DNA from: Moorena producens 3L
GTDB taxonomy: Bacteria > Cyanobacteriota > Cyanobacteriia > Cyanobacteriales > Coleofasciculaceae
Direction of reading: 5' to 3'
NCBI RefSeq assembly: GCF_000211815.1
Contig: NZ_GL890970.1
Coordinates: 72,360 to 86,075 of the forward strand
DNA length: 13,716 nt
Part shown: piece by piece, positions 1 through 7,441 of the stretch
How positions within the stretch are numbered: position 1 is the first letter of the stretch
How the letters are laid out: each line of letters begins with the position of its first letter
Made by a program: the position numbers and the translations under genes
Notes under the pieces: generated by a model
Seen by the model: the letters and a program-made list of their open reading frames with translations, nothing else
Told to the model about the DNA's origin: nothing
The model's database searches: none

Positions 1-107
1 TCCGCTGTTCCCTGGCCCCTAAAATCAAACACTTGTGTACCTCACCTATTTGAGTCATGCTATCGTCATTAGTCATCATAAATATGAATGAATTTAGTCA
101 TTTTCCC

Positions 108-139
108 ACTGACCTACTGACGTACTGACGCACTGACCA
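108..139. repeat. 8-bp imperfect tandem repeat, 4 copies
   Basis: Four successive octamers read ACTGACCT, ACTGACGT, ACTGACGC and ACTGACCA. The constant core is ACTGAC. It is a short low-complexity tract with no coding role visible. Confidence 0.7.
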
Positions 140-274
140 CTCAGCCTTTTGCCTTGCTATTGAATTAAGTTATTTGAGGGTTATAATATTTAAGTTATGT
201 AGATGAATTTTTCTATATTGAAATAATATTAATTAAACCAATTAATTATATATTATTTTTATAAAGTTTTCAGA

Positions 275-294
275 AATTTTGAGGAATTTTGAGG
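275..294. repeat. 10-bp direct duplication AATTTTGAGG
   Basis: AATTTTGAGG occurs twice head to tail at the end of an AT-rich stretch, about 50 bp upstream of the promoter-like sequence at 343-372. It could be an operator-like site or simple repeat noise; only the repetition is seen. Confidence 0.6.
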
Positions 295-342
295 TGATTT
301 TCCCCAAATTTACGTCTTAAGGCTGATCTATCAGACTTTGGC

Positions 343-372
343 TTGACAATGTAAAAAATTAGTAAATATACT
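343..372 (+). promoter_or_regulatory. Near-consensus sigma-70 promoter
   Basis: A perfect -35 box TTGACA (343-348) is followed after 18 bp by TATACT (367-372), five of six matches to the -10 consensus, with AT-rich flanks. Transcription would begin near 379-381. The first convincing gene is about 700 bp further on (sulfotransferase at 1077). The promoter may therefore serve a long leader, an unrecognised small RNA, or a 19-codon frame at 391-450 that has an AGAGGA motif 8 nt before its TTG. Promoter calls from sequence alone are often wrong, but this one is unusually close to consensus. Confidence 0.5.
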
Positions 373-618
373 GTTAAGAGGAAAAAAGATTTGGTGTATC
401 TCGTCATCATCAGGGAGCAATTAGGCTGTCAAACGACTTCAGAATTGTGATTCCAGGCTGGTTAATTACCTGATCAGTTCCGACTGATGAATTCCTAAGT
501 CATAAGTTATAGTTTCTTGATAGTTCTGAAATCGCACAGGAAGACGAGTTGGCTATCCCTGGATAAATCATGGTTTTGAATTCCGTGCTTTCAGCAATTC
601 TGAATAATTTCAATAAAA

Positions 619-725
619 GCGTGATGGAGCGCGCTCTTGGGGGTTCCCATGGGGCTTTCAAGGTGCGGACGCAGGTGACCCACGCAGCGCCAAAACCACT
701 CGCTATTGCATCAAGACAGGGTAGC
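619..725. repeat. Candidate GC-rich interspersed repeat with palindromic cores
   Basis: This block is much richer in GC than the AT-rich DNA around it. It contains a 10-bp perfect palindrome GAGCGCGCTC (627-636) and CCCATGGG (646-653), and ends in a stretch ending CATCAAGACA. Blocks of this style recur in spacers of large filamentous cyanobacterial genomes, which is my recollection rather than something shown here. Small reading frames on both strands through it are probably not genes. Only one copy is present in the window, so its repeat nature is inferred. Confidence 0.4.
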
Positions 726-954
726 ATTTTAAAAAGATTCAACGACACAGAGAAATCCTAAAGGTTTGGCAAATAAACTAAAAATCCTGCAGTCCTGGTG
801 CATACTCTATACTAAATCAGCTGCTGTAATCCCTTTTTGACCCACAGTTACTATACTAGGGCTATCTATTAGAGTGGGAATTAGATAGTCAAAAGCTGAT
901 AGTGAGTTCGGTTGACTACTTATCAGTATTGGGTGTTCATTAATTGAAAATAAA

Positions 955-986
955 AATTGAAAATTGCCAATTAACAATTTTCAATT
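955..986. other. 12-bp perfect stem-loop
   Basis: AATTGAAAATTG (955-966) and CAATTTTCAATT (975-986) are perfect reverse complements around an 8-nt loop. The stem is almost all A/T, so it is weak. It lies about 90 bp upstream of the sulfotransferase start. It may be an operator-like palindrome or a product of the AATTGAAA-type low-complexity repeats nearby. Confidence 0.55.
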
Positions 987-1076
987 AACTCAAGCTAATC
1001 AAGCCTAGTATAAGTGTTCAAATTAACGTGATAGGACAGATCAGCTAAGCAAGCTGAGACAAGTCAAGGTGCTATA

Positions 1077-2174
1077 TTGCTCAAGTTCAAAAATAAACTC
1101 TACCGTCATCGACACATTATGGAATCTTTGTCTCAACAAAATCAGCCACTTTTTATTTTTGGGATGGGACGTTCTGGAACAACGCTTTTGCGGTTAATGC
1201 TGACCGCTCATCCTCATTTTTGTATTCCTCCTGAAAGTCGGTTTTTTGTTAATCTGGATCCAAAATACGGTTCATCGAAAGACTTAAGCAATCAAATCGA
1301 TAACTTCTTGACAGATATCTACGGTGATCCAAGGTTTCGGGAGTGGAACATTGACCGACAGCAGTTGCGAGAAAATTTGACAGCTCAGAAACCACTGAAT
1401 TATTCAACAGCAGTCGCCACAGTTTATCAAACCTATATACAGCAGTTTGATGGTCAAGCAGGTTGTTGGGGAGATAAAAATCCTTGTAATATCTATAATA
1501 TTAAGACCATTCTCAAGTATTTCCCTAATGCCAGATTAATTCTAATTATCCGAGACCTCAGAGCAATCTATGCTTCCCTAAAAAGAAATGAGCAAAAATT
1601 TGCCAAAACTTGGAAGGGCTCCTGTATCGCCAATGTGGTAGCGACAACCAAACAATGGCAAAATTTATTCCAGGTCATTAAACACTATCAAAATGACGAG
1701 CGGTTTCATATCCTCTTCTACGAAGACTTAGTGACAAATCCAGAAGAAGAACTCCAGGGAATTTGTAATTGGCTCGGGGTATCCTTTAGCCAATCAATGC
1801 TGGAGTTTAACAAAAAAAATGCTCAAAAAAAATTGGTACCGACCCGTGAGCTAGGATGGCACGCCAAGACCTTTAAACCCGTTAGTAGCGATCGCATTGA
1901 GGCTTGGAAACACGAACTTAGCGATTCAGAACTAGCAGTCTTGGAGATTCTGAATTATAAAACCATGCTCCATCTAGGCTATGACTGTATTCCTAAAACG
2001 TGGCAATTTGACAGGTTACTCAAGTTCTACGCAGATTATTCTCAGTACATCTATTGGAGACTGTCTAAAGCTAATCTTCAACCAGTGATAGGGAAAATCC
2101 GTGAAGCTTTAGTAACTCTCAAGACATTGCAATTATCCATGACCAGAAATTTATCCCAAAACTCGATCCAATGA
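1077..2174 (+). CDS. Sulfotransferase family protein (PAPS-dependent type)
   Basis: Predicted cytosolic enzyme of 365 aa that would move a sulfuryl group from PAPS to an acceptor. The PAPS 5'-phosphosulfate loop is clear at residues 31-38 (GRSGTTLL) after a hydrophobic strand. WGDKNP follows at 131-136. The 3'-phosphate site is IIRDLRAIYASL (residues 157-168, with R159 and S167). FYEDLVTNP and a following WLGV helix are also typical of the Sulfotransfer_3-like group. The chosen TTG start has AAGG 7 nt upstream. The next start, ATG at 1119 (residue 15), has no visible Shine-Dalgarno site but still keeps every motif. The acceptor cannot be told; such enzymes act on polysaccharides, lipids or natural products. 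It stands alone, with no transport or PAPS-synthesis gene nearby. Confidence 0.88.
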   Translation: MLKFKNKLYRHRHIMESLSQQNQPLFIFGMGRSGTTLLRLMLTAHPHFCIPPESRFFVNLDPKYGSSKDLSNQIDNFLTDIYGDPRFREWNIDRQQLRENLTAQKPLNYSTAVATVYQTYIQQFDGQAGCWGDKNPCNIYNIKTILKYFPNARLILIIRDLRAIYASLKRNEQKFAKTWKGSCIANVVATTKQWQNLFQVIKHYQNDERFHILFYEDLVTNPEEELQGICNWLGVSFSQSMLEFNKKNAQKKLVPTRELGWHAKTFKPVSSDRIEAWKHELSDSELAVLEILNYKTMLHLGYDCIPKTWQFDRLLKFYADYSQYIYWRLSKANLQPVIGKIREALVTLKTLQLSMTRNLSQNSIQ

Positions 2175-2192
2175 GGTTCCAATGAGTAGAAA

Positions 2193-2214
2193 AGCCTGAC
2201 CGTAAAGTCAGGCT
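2193..2214 (-). terminator. Hairpin terminator, probably bidirectional
   Basis: AGCCTGAC (2193-2200) pairs perfectly with GTCAGGCT (2207-2214) around a 6-nt loop. Read on the minus strand, the hairpin is followed by TTTTC, which fits termination of transcription coming from ndhB. On the plus strand it lies 19 bp after the sulfotransferase stop but lacks a good T-run, so it would be weaker in that direction. Confidence 0.55.
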
Positions 2215-2275
2215 AACTCACTCAAGCTAAAATCTCTTGTTCGCGCCCTATCCTAAAGGAAGGGGCGCTTGGGGT

Positions 2276-2399
2276 CGGGTGCATCTCAATCCATGCAATT
2301 AGGAAAAAATTCGGGCGAAAATTCCCACACTTCCCACACTTCCCACACTTCCCACACTCCCCACACTTCCCTTCTTTTTTACAAATATGAGATGCACCC
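2276..2399. mobile_element. MITE-like element with 12-bp inverted repeats and 8-bp flanking duplication
   Basis: GGGTGCATCTCA (2277-2288) and TGAGATGCACCC (2388-2399) are perfect 12-bp inverted repeats. The octamer CTTGGGGT lies just outside on both sides (2268-2275 and 2400-2407), as expected for a target-site duplication. There is one unpaired base (C2276) on the left. The interior carries five copies of a 9-bp repeat and has no room for a transposase, so movement would need one supplied from elsewhere. An 8-bp duplication is known for several IS families (for example ISL3, IS6 and IS1595), and I cannot assign one. The element sits 25 bp beyond the ndhB stop codon. Confidence 0.6.
2322..2366. 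repeat. 9-bp tandem repeat TTCCCACAC, 5 copies
   Basis: Four perfect copies and a fifth with one change (TCCCCACAC) lie inside the MITE-like element. Because the unit is a multiple of three, the minus strand reads as a repeated Lys-Cys-Gly peptide. That creates a misleading cysteine-rich reading frame. A single related unit recurs near 9135-9148. Confidence 0.9.
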
Positions 2400-2424
2400 C
2401 TTGGGGTATATGGCTCTGAGGGCC

Positions 2425-3990
2425 TCAATTATCAGCACTCATGAATGAAACCTGATGCCCTTGAGACAGCTCAGCACTAATCACGGCCTGTTGCAGTATG
2501 GGGGTATTAACAACAGAATCATTGGCCAAAGAAAACAGCGGATTGGACAAAATGCCTGCCAGAGAGGTCGCAATTAACGACATCACTAAACCGACCTGTA
2601 ACGGACGCATACCGGGTAAACTCCAGCGAATTTCGGGATAATTCTTCACCACATCCGACATCTCTTGAGGTTCCTTCACTACCATCATCTTGACCACACG
2701 GATGTAGTAGTAAATCGAAACCACACTAGTTAGCAAACCTAGTAAGACTAAAGTATACAATCCTGCTTGCCAACCAGCCCAGAATAAATAGATTTTACCA
2801 AAGAATCCAGCAAAGGGTGGAATCCCACCTAAAGACAGCAAACAAACACTTAAAACCAAAGTCAGCAGTGGATCCTTGTGATAAAGACCAGCATACTCAC
2901 TAATTTGGTCGGTACCAGTGCGTAGGGTAAACAGAATGACACAAGCGAAAGCCCCTAAGTTCATAAACAAGTAAACCAGCATGTAGAAAATCATGCTAGC
3001 GTAACCGGCTTGGGTCCCAGCAATTAGACCAATCATCACAAACCCAGCCTGACCAATAGAGGAATAGGCTAGCATCCGTTTCATGCTGGATTGAGTTAGG
3101 GCAACTACGTTACCCAAAATCATACTTAGGATAGTCAAAGCAGTGAACACAAAATGCCACTGATCGCTTAACAATGGGAAAGCAGTGATCAGTAGACGAA
3201 TTGCTAGAGCAAAGCCAGCGGCTTTAGAACCAACTGAGAGAAACGCTACCACTGGGGTGGGAGAACCCTCGTAAACATCAGGAGTCCATTGGTGGAAAGG
3301 AACTGCTGAGATTTTAAAAGCAATACCAGCGATCGCAAACACCAACGCAATCAGAAGACCTAGGGATTGACCGGATTCTAGGTCAGCAACTCCAAGAGCG
3401 ATCGCACTCAACTGCGTTTGTCCCCCAGACAACCCATATAATAGGGAGACACCATACAAAAATACGGCTGAACTGGCTGCTCCAATCAGCAAATATTTCA
3501 AAGCGGCCTCATTGGAACGGGGGTCACGCTTCATGTAACCCGTCATCAGGTAGGAGGAAATACTGAGGGTTTCGAGGGATATAAAAATCGTAACCAGCTC
3601 CGTCGCCCCGGACAGGAACATCCCTCCTAAAGTAGCCGTGAGCAAAATGCCAATAAATTCTGCCAAGGATGTACCCGACTGCTGCACATAACGAATTGAC
3701 ATCAAAATCGTTGACACAGTCGATAGGGCAATGATGCCACGAAATGCCACACTCAGGGTGTCACCATTAAATTCCCCAAAGAAGGCAATGGGATTTGCAG
3801 CATCCCATTGGAAATACAGGGCAACTATGGCAGCAAGTAGACCCCCAATGGCTACATAGGAAATAGTTTGAGCCGACTTTTTCCCAGCAATCAGGTCAAT
3901 GATTAACACTAGCAAGAGGGTAATAACTACAATTCCCTCTGGCAAAATTACCCCAGCATTCAACTGGGCGGCAAGATTGGCAAAATCCAT
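2425..3990 (-). CDS. ndhB: NAD(P)H-quinone oxidoreductase subunit 2 (NdhB), NDH-1 complex
   Basis: Membrane subunit of the cyanobacterial NDH-1 complex in the thylakoid membrane. It is one of the antiporter-like proton-pumping subunits used in respiration, cyclic electron flow and CO2 uptake. The 521-aa length fits cyanobacterial and plastid NdhB. The protein is hydrophobic throughout, with about 14 predicted helices. The antiporter core (about residues 130-430) carries the expected charged residues: E140 in ISLETLS, K165 in EAALKYLL, K226 and H233 in AFKISAVPFHQWTPDVYEG, and K399 in GFFGKIYLF. The N-terminus MDFANLAAQLNAG is typical, so the ATG at 3990 is secure although no Shine-Dalgarno site is visible. 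It is a single-gene unit transcribed away from topA. The hairpin at 2193-2214 is its likely terminator, unless the inserted element at 2276-2399 ends transcription first. It appears intact. Confidence 0.97.
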   Translation of the reverse strand: MDFANLAAQLNAGVILPEGIVVITLLLVLIIDLIAGKKSAQTISYVAIGGLLAAIVALYFQWDAANPIAFFGEFNGDTLSVAFRGIIALSTVSTILMSIRYVQQSGTSLAEFIGILLTATLGGMFLSGATELVTIFISLETLSISSYLMTGYMKRDPRSNEAALKYLLIGAASSAVFLYGVSLLYGLSGGQTQLSAIALGVADLESGQSLGLLIALVFAIAGIAFKISAVPFHQWTPDVYEGSPTPVVAFLSVGSKAAGFALAIRLLITAFPLLSDQWHFVFTALTILSMILGNVVALTQSSMKRMLAYSSIGQAGFVMIGLIAGTQAGYASMIFYMLVYLFMNLGAFACVILFTLRTGTDQISEYAGLYHKDPLLTLVLSVCLLSLGGIPPFAGFFGKIYLFWAGWQAGLYTLVLLGLLTSVVSIYYYIRVVKMMVVKEPQEMSDVVKNYPEIRWSLPGMRPLQVGLVMSLIATSLAGILSNPLFSLANDSVVNTPILQQAVISAELSQGHQVSFMSADN

Positions 3991-4073
3991 AGGCTTTAAT
4001 GATATGATCTATGGTTATTTGAGTATCCAGATTAACTTTCTTATCATATCGGTGATTGTAGCTAGTTGGGAAA

Positions 4074-4330
4074 ATGGCTTGTATGCCTTGGAGATTGGAC
4101 AAAGTACAATTCCGTATTTATGCCCTTTCACTGCCCTCTGTGCCACGGTAAGGTGAGACTAGCTATGTCGTACACCGGATCAATGTTACCTTTGAAGGCA
4201 ACGAACGAATTGTTTACAAATCTTTGAGCAGCAGTGAGAGGAATTGGGATAGGGGTGTACTTACGGTGTTAACGGTGCTCTATTGGATGGCGAATACTAC
4301 ATGAGCTATTCGTGGTTTACCTCTAGGTAA
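4074..4330 (+). pseudogene. Possible degraded gene remnant, family unknown
   Basis: Reading from ATG 4074, the frame gives a protein-like sequence ending SLPSVPR, then a TAA stop at 4149-4151. In the same frame it continues as GETSYVVHRINVTFEGNERI and on to about NWDRG near 4255. A further protein-like stretch, YGVNGALLDGEYYMSYSW, lies in another frame from 4262 and ends at the TAA at 4328-4330. One in-frame stop and one frameshift would join the pieces into a single domain of about 80 residues. I do not recognise the family, and the composition of the joined peptide is the only evidence. Chance open frames remain possible. Confidence 0.33.
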
Positions 4331-4546
4331 AGATTATTTCTGGCACAATCCGAAAAAGTAGGGAGTACTGCTGAAGCGCATATATATATATAAGTATAAG
4401 TAGCCCTCAAATCCCCGTACCTATGGTCGAGTTGCCTGACTTCCTTTCCCACACAGTTGCTCCTTGTTCGTGTTAGCCTGCAACACAAGTAGCGTACTGT
4501 AGAAATTAAGAGGCAAGCTTATACTGCCATCAGGGGGTTCTACTTA

Positions 4547-4585
4547 ATGTTGGAAAACTATGCTGGAAAACTATGCTGGAAAACC
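4547..4585. repeat. 13-bp tandem repeat, 3 copies
   Basis: ATGTTGGAAAACT, ATGCTGGAAAACT and ATGCTGGAAAACC follow one another without gaps, with one change in each outer copy. They lie about 110-145 bp upstream of topA. They could be binding sites in the topA leader, or a neutral duplication. Confidence 0.75.
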
Positions 4586-4600
4586 ATACCCACACTCAGT

Positions 4601-4628
4601 AGGGAGCAAGTATACTGGCTTACTCCCT
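4601..4628. other. Stem-loop upstream of topA
   Basis: AGGGAGCAAG (4601-4610) pairs with CTTACTCCCT (4619-4628), with one mismatch and an 8-nt loop that contains TATACT. It ends 64 bp before the topA start. It may be an operator or a leader hairpin; no regulator can be named. Confidence 0.45.
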
Positions 4629-4691
4629 CGACCTTTGAGAAATAGTATTTAAATTAGACTATTCAACACCGCCGCTATTGTTGAAACTCCG

Positions 4692-7370
4692 ATGACAACC
4701 CTTGTAATTGTCGAATCTCCTACTAAAGCTCGCACCATTCGGAACTACTTACCTCCTGGTTACCAGGTCGAAGCCTCCATGGGTCATGTCCGTGATTTAC
4801 CTCAATCAGCTAGTGAAATCCCCGAAAAATACAAGGGGGAAAAGTGGGCTAAGTTTGGGGTAAATGTGGAAGCTGACTTTGAACCGCTTTACCTGGTGCC
4901 TAAAGACAAGAAACAGGTTGTCCAACAGCTCAAAGCAGCTCTGAAGGATTCTGATGAACTGATTTTGGCTACGGATGAAGACCGAGAAGGGGAGAGTATT
5001 AGTTGGCATTTGTTACAAATCTTAAATCCGAAAGTGCCAACTAAGCGGATGGTATTTCACGAAATCACTAAGGATGCTATTCAAAATGCCCTACAAAACT
5101 GCCGTGAGATCGATGATCAGGTGGTAAGAGCTCAGGAAACAAGGCGGATTCTTGACCGACTCGTGGGCTACACCCTCTCACCGCTGCTGTGGAAAAAAGT
5201 GGCTTGGGGCTTATCAGCTGGTCGGGTACAGTCTGTAGCAGTGCGGCTGTTGGTGAATCGAGAACGCCGACGCCGTGCCTTCCGCAAGGGCACCTATTGG
5301 GATTTGAAAGGGATTCTAGAAGCAGGAAGTTCCTTTGATGCTAAGCTAGTAACCCTGGACATGGTGAAAATTGCTACCGGTAGTGATTTCGATGCCAATA
5401 CAGGTGACATTATCGAAGGTAGGCAGGTCAAATTGTTGAGTGAAGTGGAGGCTAAAGCACTCAAAGACAACCTGTATGATAAAGTCTGGACGGTTACTAA
5501 TTTACAAGAACGACCTGTTACTCGGAAACCCTCACCCCCCTTTACTACCTCGACCCTGCAACAGGAGGCCAACCGGAAACTGGGACTATCGGCTCGTGAT
5601 ACGATGCGGACTGCCCAGAGTCTGTATGAAAAGGGTTTCATTACCTATATGCGTACAGACTCAGTACATTTGTCTGAACAAGCGATCACAGCAGCCCGTA
5701 GCTGCGTTGAACAAAAATACGGGGTAGAGTACCTTAGCCCCAAACCGAGAAAGTATACCACTAAGAGCAAAGGAGCTCAAGAAGCTCACGAAGCCATTCG
5801 TCCAGCAGGGAGTACATTCAAAACTTCTCAAGAAACGGGATTAAGCGATCGCGAATTTAAAGTCTATGACCTGATTTGGAAGCGTACCGTTGCTTGTCAA
5901 ATGGCGGATGCTCGACAAACTCAAATTGTGGTTGATTTGCAAGTGGAAAATGCCGGATTTCGGGCTACCGGTAAGCGCATTGACTTCCCAGGTTATCTAA
6001 GGGCTTATGTGGAAGGGTCTGATGACCCCAACGCTGCTCTAGAAAACCAGGAAGTGATTCTGCCAGCTTTGAAAGTGGGAGATCATCCTAACTGTAGAGA
6101 ACTAGAAGCTATCGGTCACGAAACCCAACCCCCAGCCCGTTACACGGAAGCGACCTTGGTCAAAACCTTGGAACAAGAGGGGATTGGTCGTCCCAGTACC
6201 TACGCTAGTATTATTGGTACTATCATTGACCGAGGCTATGCTCAGAAACTGAAAAATGCCCTTGCTCCAACGTTTACGGCGTTTGCAGTTACTAATTTGC
6301 TCGAACAAAACTTTCCCGACTTGGTGGACACGAGCTTCACGGCCAAAATGGAGCGCACCTTAGATGACATTGCCAATGGAGCAGCGCCATGGCTTCCTTA
6401 CCTGCAGAACTTTTATTTGGGAGAAAAGGGTCTCGATAACCAAGTCAAGGAACGGATTAATGAGATTGACCCCATTGTTGCCCGTACTGTTGAACTCGAA
6501 GACCTCGATGCTAGAGTCCGGATCGGCAAATTTGGTCCCTATGTCGAGGTGAACAATGGCAATGGTGTACTTACTGCTTCGATTCCCCAAGACCTCACCC
6601 CAGCTGAACTAAACATTGAGCAGGTTCAGGTACTGATTCAGCAGAAAATGGAGGGGCCAGAGAAATTGGGAATACACCCAGAAACGGGTGAAGCAATTTA
6701 TATCCTCAATGGAAATTATGGTCCCTATCTACAGCTAGGTGACGCAACAGAGGATAAGAAGAAAAAACCCAAACGTGTCTCTTTGCCTAAGGGGGTAAAT
6801 AAGGAAGATGTACACCTAGAAATGGCAGTGGGTCTCCTAGCACTCCCCCGCCTTCTCGGTCCTCATCCGGAAACAGGCAAACCGGTCAAAACCGCAATCG
6901 GACGCTTTGGTCCTTATGTTGTCCATGACCAAGGGAAGGAGGGCAAAGATTACCGCTCCCTAAAAGCTGAGGATAACGTCTTGACAATTACCCTAGACCG
7001 TGCATTAGAGCTGCTGGCACAACCTAAGAGGACAAGGGGCGGTTCTCGCAGCAAGACTAAAAAACCCTTACGGGAACTAGGGGTTCATCCTAAAGATAGC
7101 GAGCCAGTCAATATCTATCAGGGTCCCTATGGCATATATGTGAACCATGGCAAAGTTAATGCCTCTCTGCCAGAGGGAACATCAATGGAGGAGTTAACCT
7201 TAGAAACCGCCTTGGAACTCATAGCAGCTAAGGCGTCATCGGGTAAATCTGGTAGCAAGTCCAGTAAATCAAAGACTTCCACCAAAAATAAAACCTCTGG
7301 GAAATCCACCAAGAAGACTACTAAGAAAACAAAAGATGATAACCAAGAGGCTCAGTTAGAGAGTGAATAA
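4692..7370 (+). CDS. topA: DNA topoisomerase I (type IA)
   Basis: Relaxes negatively supercoiled DNA by cutting and rejoining one strand through a 5'-phosphotyrosine link. Length is 892 aa. The TOPRIM domain starts at residue 1, with metal-binding E8 (IVESP) and the D95/D97/E99 triad in TDEDREGE. The catalytic tyrosine is Y319 in GFITYMRTDS. AQETRRILDRLVGY (147-160) and GLSAGRVQSVAVRLL (173-187) are conserved core motifs. After about residue 600 come four C-terminal repeats with an IGKFGPYV-like or GxYGPYL-like core (near residues 614, 670, 735 and 815). A Ser/Lys/Thr-rich basic tail closes the protein. No four-cysteine zinc fingers are seen in this tail, unlike the E. coli enzyme; lysine-rich tails are usual in cyanobacteria and actinobacteria. 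The ATG start sits directly before the conserved TLVIVESP strand. The gene is intact. Confidence 0.98.
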   Translation: MTTLVIVESPTKARTIRNYLPPGYQVEASMGHVRDLPQSASEIPEKYKGEKWAKFGVNVEADFEPLYLVPKDKKQVVQQLKAALKDSDELILATDEDREGESISWHLLQILNPKVPTKRMVFHEITKDAIQNALQNCREIDDQVVRAQETRRILDRLVGYTLSPLLWKKVAWGLSAGRVQSVAVRLLVNRERRRRAFRKGTYWDLKGILEAGSSFDAKLVTLDMVKIATGSDFDANTGDIIEGRQVKLLSEVEAKALKDNLYDKVWTVTNLQERPVTRKPSPPFTTSTLQQEANRKLGLSARDTMRTAQSLYEKGFITYMRTDSVHLSEQAITAARSCVEQKYGVEYLSPKPRKYTTKSKGAQEAHEAIRPAGSTFKTSQETGLSDREFKVYDLIWKRTVACQMADARQTQIVVDLQVENAGFRATGKRIDFPGYLRAYVEGSDDPNAALENQEVILPALKVGDHPNCRELEAIGHETQPPARYTEATLVKTLEQEGIGRPSTYASIIGTIIDRGYAQKLKNALAPTFTAFAVTNLLEQNFPDLVDTSFTAKMERTLDDIANGAAPWLPYLQNFYLGEKGLDNQVKERINEIDPIVARTVELEDLDARVRIGKFGPYVEVNNGNGVLTASIPQDLTPAELNIEQVQVLIQQKMEGPEKLGIHPETGEAIYILNGNYGPYLQLGDATEDKKKKPKRVSLPKGVNKEDVHLEMAVGLLALPRLLGPHPETGKPVKTAIGRFGPYVVHDQGKEGKDYRSLKAEDNVLTITLDRALELLAQPKRTRGGSRSKTKKPLRELGVHPKDSEPVNIYQGPYGIYVNHGKVNASLPEGTSMEELTLETALELIAAKASSGKSGSKSSKSKTSTKNKTSGKSTKKTTKKTKDDNQEAQLESE

Positions 7371-7411
7371 GTAATTGTACTTGCTGACCAACTGATTAAA
7401 CTCAGGATATA

Positions 7412-7417
7412 TATAAT
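7412..7417 (+). promoter_or_regulatory. Candidate -10 box for the TPR gene
   Basis: A perfect TATAAT lies 24 bp before the GTG start, at the end of an ATATATA run. No good -35 box is found at 16-18 bp spacing. If real, the leader would be very short. Read-through from topA is also possible, since no terminator is visible between the two genes. Confidence 0.3.
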
Positions 7418-7441
7418 AAGGTGTGACAACACCATTGTCAA

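Larger units (their letters stand above)
1..1076. other. Gene-poor, repeat-rich spacer
   Basis: I see no supportable gene here. The two small reading frames near 500-760 lie opposite each other, and both cross a GC-rich block that looks like an interspersed repeat. About 180-300 is very AT-rich. The region contains an 8-bp imperfect tandem repeat, a 10-bp duplication, a near-consensus promoter, a GC-rich block and a 12-bp stem-loop, each listed separately. The first 72 bases are open in frame 1 with no start and no recognisable motif, so I do not call them a gene tail. Confidence 0.6.
3991..4691. other. 700-bp spacer between divergent ndhB and topA
   Basis: It should hold the promoters of both genes, but I could not identify a confident one for either. 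TATACT motifs occur at 4520-4525 and 4611-4616 with poor -35 boxes. It also contains a probable pseudogene remnant (4074-4330), a short TA dinucleotide run near 4380-4393, a 13-bp triple repeat and a stem-loop. Reading frames on the minus strand across it look accidental. Confidence 0.5.

Noticed and set aside
483..530. Hammerhead ribozyme core (CTGATGA followed by GAAA)
   Set aside because: The bases directly after CTGATGA and before GAAA do not pair, so stem II cannot form.
500..761. Overlapping small reading frames on both strands
   Set aside because: They lie opposite each other across the GC-rich block, have no good ribosome site or recognisable domain, and look like repeat-driven open frames.
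2222..2428. Cysteine-rich small protein on the minus strand with repeated Lys-Cys-Gly units
   Set aside because: The repeat comes from the 9-bp tandem array inside the MITE-like element; the frame runs across both inverted repeats and overlaps the ndhB stop, so it is very likely not a gene.
3896..4156. Small frames on both strands at the ndhB start
   Set aside because: They overlap the secure N-terminus of ndhB in other frames and resemble no known protein.
4306..4488. Minus-strand 60-aa frame
   Set aside because: It includes the TA dinucleotide run, has no recognisable motif and runs opposite the end of the pseudogene remnant.
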